Shown here: piece by piece, positions 6,944-7,811 of the stretch
How positions within the stretch are numbered: position 1 is the first letter of the stretch
Layout: each line of letters starts with the position of its first letter
NCBI GenBank assembly: GCA_021108055.1
Contig: JAIORR010000312.1
Location: forward strand, 1-7,811
Direction of reading: 5' to 3'
DNA: 7,811 bases
Source of the DNA: Candidatus Cloacimonadota bacterium
Lineage (GTDB): Bacteria; Cloacimonadota; Cloacimonadia; Cloacimonadales; TCS61
Position numbers and translations under genes: made by a program
The notes under the pieces: model-generated
Database searches by the model: none
Told to the model about the DNA's origin: nothing
The model's input: the letters and a program-made list of their open reading frames with translations, nothing else

Positions 6944-6965
6944 ATGAAATCTTTCTTTATTTCAT
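6944..6965. repeat. Perfect hairpin 1 (7-bp stem, 8-base loop)
   Basis: ATGAAAT (6944-6950) is an exact inverted match of ATTTCAT (6959-6965) with the pyrimidine loop CTTTCTTT. CCC upstream (6941-6943) could extend pairing to GGG (6968-6970) past a TA bulge. The second hairpin starts three bases downstream and carries nearly the same stem. Confidence 0.65.
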
Positions 6966-6968
6966 TAG

Positions 6969-6993
6969 GGTGAAATCTGCAGGATATTTCACC
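6969..6993. repeat. Perfect hairpin 2 (8-bp stem, 9-base loop)
   Basis: GGTGAAAT (6969-6976) is an exact inverted match of ATTTCACC (6986-6993) around the loop CTGCAGGAT. Its core TGAAAT/ATTTCA is identical to that of hairpin 1, so the arms could exchange partners in RNA, or the two hairpins could be duplicated halves of one palindromic repeat. Confidence 0.7.
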
Positions 6994-7138
6994 GGGTTAG
7001 CTGGTGGATTGAGAAAGCAAAAAGTAATCGGCAATTTCAACATTCTTCCGGGAGTGATTTTAAGAAAGAAAGCCTATAAAGTTTGTAAAGCACGTTTTAT
7101 CTGTAAAGGAAGTGCTGCACCGAGGTAAATAAATATTT

Positions 7139-7741
7139 ATGCTCACTAATTTCTTTTTGCCCGGTCTCTTAATGGGATTAACAGCAGGTTTATCTCCGGG
7201 ACCGCTTCTTACACTCGTGATTTCCGAAACGCTGATACACGGCAGGAAAAACGGGATCAAGGTTGCCTTAGCACCTTTATTTACCGATATTCCAATTATT
7301 GCCATTACGGTTTTTATCTTCATTCAATTGAAAGAGATGAATACTGTTTTGGGATTTATTTCCATTGCCGGCGGACTATTCCTCGCTTATCTCGGATATG
7401 AGAACCTTAAAGTGAAGGAAAGCCAATTTCAAATAAAACCGGCAAAAGACCAATCTTTAAAAAAAGCCATTATCACAAATGCTCTCAGTCCGCATCCGTA
7501 TATTTTCTGGTTGTCTGTAGGCGGTTCTTTTCTCGTGAAAGGAAATGTTTCCGAATGCAGCTTTTTCCTACTGGGATTTTACCTGCTTCTTATTGGTTCT
7601 AAGATTGCGGTTGCATTTATTACAGATAAAAGTAAAACTTTACTTAAAAGCAGGTATTTCATTTATTTGATAAGAGCATTGGGATTAGTTCTGCTCGTTT
7701 TCGCTATGATCTTGATAAAAGGTGGAGTAGATTATTTATGA
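7139..7741 (+). CDS. LysE/RhtB-family exporter
   Basis: This 200-residue inner-membrane protein has about six hydrophobic helices (near 5-28, 41-63, 69-88, 108-133, 140-161 and 172-194). It shows the family's N-terminal signature AGLSPGP (16-22), then a Gly-rich basic turn HGRKNG (34-39) and a helix with a conserved acidic residue (Asp50 in FTDIP). NALSPHPYIFW (114-124) is the corresponding second-half motif, typical of LysE-like proteins outside the enteric RhtB group. The family exports amino acids such as lysine, arginine, homoserine or threonine, and some members other small molecules; substrate cannot be read from sequence. The ATG at 7139 has only GAGG (7122-7125) thirteen bases upstream, a weak site. 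The gene follows the 255-base gap and so probably has its own promoter. Its TGA overlaps the ATG of the next gene. Confidence 0.9.
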   Translation: MLTNFFLPGLLMGLTAGLSPGPLLTLVISETLIHGRKNGIKVALAPLFTDIPIIAITVFIFIQLKEMNTVLGFISIAGGLFLAYLGYENLKVKESQFQIKPAKDQSLKKAIITNALSPHPYIFWLSVGGSFLVKGNVSECSFFLLGFYLLLIGSKIAVAFITDKSKTLLKSRYFIYLIRALGLVLLVFAMILIKGGVDYL

Positions 7742-7811
7742 TCTTAAAAAAGTTTATGGGATTTTTCTTCCTGCTAAACTTTTTCAATGTTTTTTTTGGA
7801 GTGCAACAACC
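7738..7811 (+). CDS. N-terminus of an exported or membrane protein (3' end outside window)
   Basis: An ATG at 7738 overlaps the exporter stop as ATGA and is preceded by GGTGGAG (7721-7727) ten bases upstream. The frame stays open to the edge, giving 24 codons. The peptide begins MILKKFMGFFFLLNFFNVFF: a short basic start followed by a strongly hydrophobic Phe/Leu run, as in a signal peptide or first membrane helix. A later in-frame ATG at 7756 is less well placed. Overlap and ribosome site argue for translation coupled to the exporter. Function cannot be guessed from this much. Confidence 0.6.
   Translation, partial: MILKKFMGFFFLLNFFNVFFGVQQ

Larger units (their letters stand above)
6917..7007. 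repeat. Branched inverted-repeat element (two hairpins inside two nested arms)
   Basis: Within the 255-base gap between the FKBP and exporter genes, four inverted-repeat pairs are arranged like a branched cloverleaf. The outer arm is CCACC (6917-6921) with GGTGG (7003-7007). The inner arm is TAACC (6929-6933) with GGTTA (6995-6999). Inside lie two adjacent perfect hairpins, given as separate entries, which share a TGAAAT/ATTTCA core. Arms can pair on either strand. The layout resembles palindromic intergenic repeats (REP or MITE-like) more than a known riboswitch; I do not recognise a catalogued RNA family. The rest of the gap (7011-7138) shows nothing convincing. Confidence 0.55.

Noticed and set aside
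7084..7116. TGTAAAG directly repeated (7084-7090 and 7102-7108) and AGCAC/GTGCT inverted arms (7089-7093 and 7112-7116) before the exporter.
   Set aside because: Short repeats of this size are expected by chance in AT-rich sequence, and they do not line up with a promoter or start codon.
7060..7323. An 87-codon minus-strand frame spanning the gap and the exporter start.
   Set aside because: Most of it is antisense to the conserved N-terminus of the exporter, and its sequence shows no family features.

Overview
The window looks like part of the chromosome of an AT-rich, Gram-negative (diderm) bacterium. Support for two membranes comes from a lipoprotein signal with a lipobox, a probable outer-membrane protein and a secreted FKBP-type foldase. 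A recognisable ftsA-ftsZ pair and mixed ribosome-binding-site strength (very strong GGAGG at some genes, almost none at others) would suit a lineage in or near the FCB superphylum, for example Cloacimonadota. That placement is an impression from protein style, not a demonstrated affiliation. All genes read on the + strand, with no tRNA, rRNA, transposase or CRISPR array visible.

Layout. (1) Positions 1-2058 are the end of a cell-division operon: the C-terminal part of ftsA, a complete ftsZ, and a small four-helix membrane protein of the phage-holin-4/YvlD type whose ATG overlaps the ftsZ stop codon (TGATG). (2) Positions 2097-5581 hold four tightly packed genes: an alpha/beta-hydrolase-like protein (probably DUF6051), a probable outer-membrane beta-barrel protein, a NodB-type polysaccharide deacetylase lipoprotein overlapping it by 14 bases, and a GNAT acetyltransferase. 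Their spacing suggests one transcript, and three of the four could plausibly act on envelope or surface molecules. (3) An AT-rich hairpin followed by a T run (5584-5642) probably closes that unit. (4) Positions 5666-6883 are a two-gene unit: a 129-residue cytoplasmic protein of unknown function and a secreted peptidyl-prolyl isomerase with two FKBP domains. (5) A 255-base stretch without a convincing gene (6884-7138) contains a nested, branched inverted-repeat element of about 91 bases. (6) A LysE/RhtB-type exporter follows, its stop overlapping the ATG (ATGA) of a new gene that runs off the right edge.

How it fits together. FtsA anchors FtsZ to the membrane through its C-terminal amphipathic helix and binds the conserved FtsZ tail; both partner elements are visible here. 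The downstream genes are mostly envelope-related (membrane protein, outer-membrane protein, deacetylase, periplasmic foldase, exporter), but nothing in the sequence ties them to division beyond proximity. I see no defence system, prophage or obviously new multi-gene machine. The most distinctive items are the branched palindrome at 6917-7007, the hydrolase/barrel/deacetylase/acetyltransferase cassette, and the small membrane gene coupled to ftsZ.
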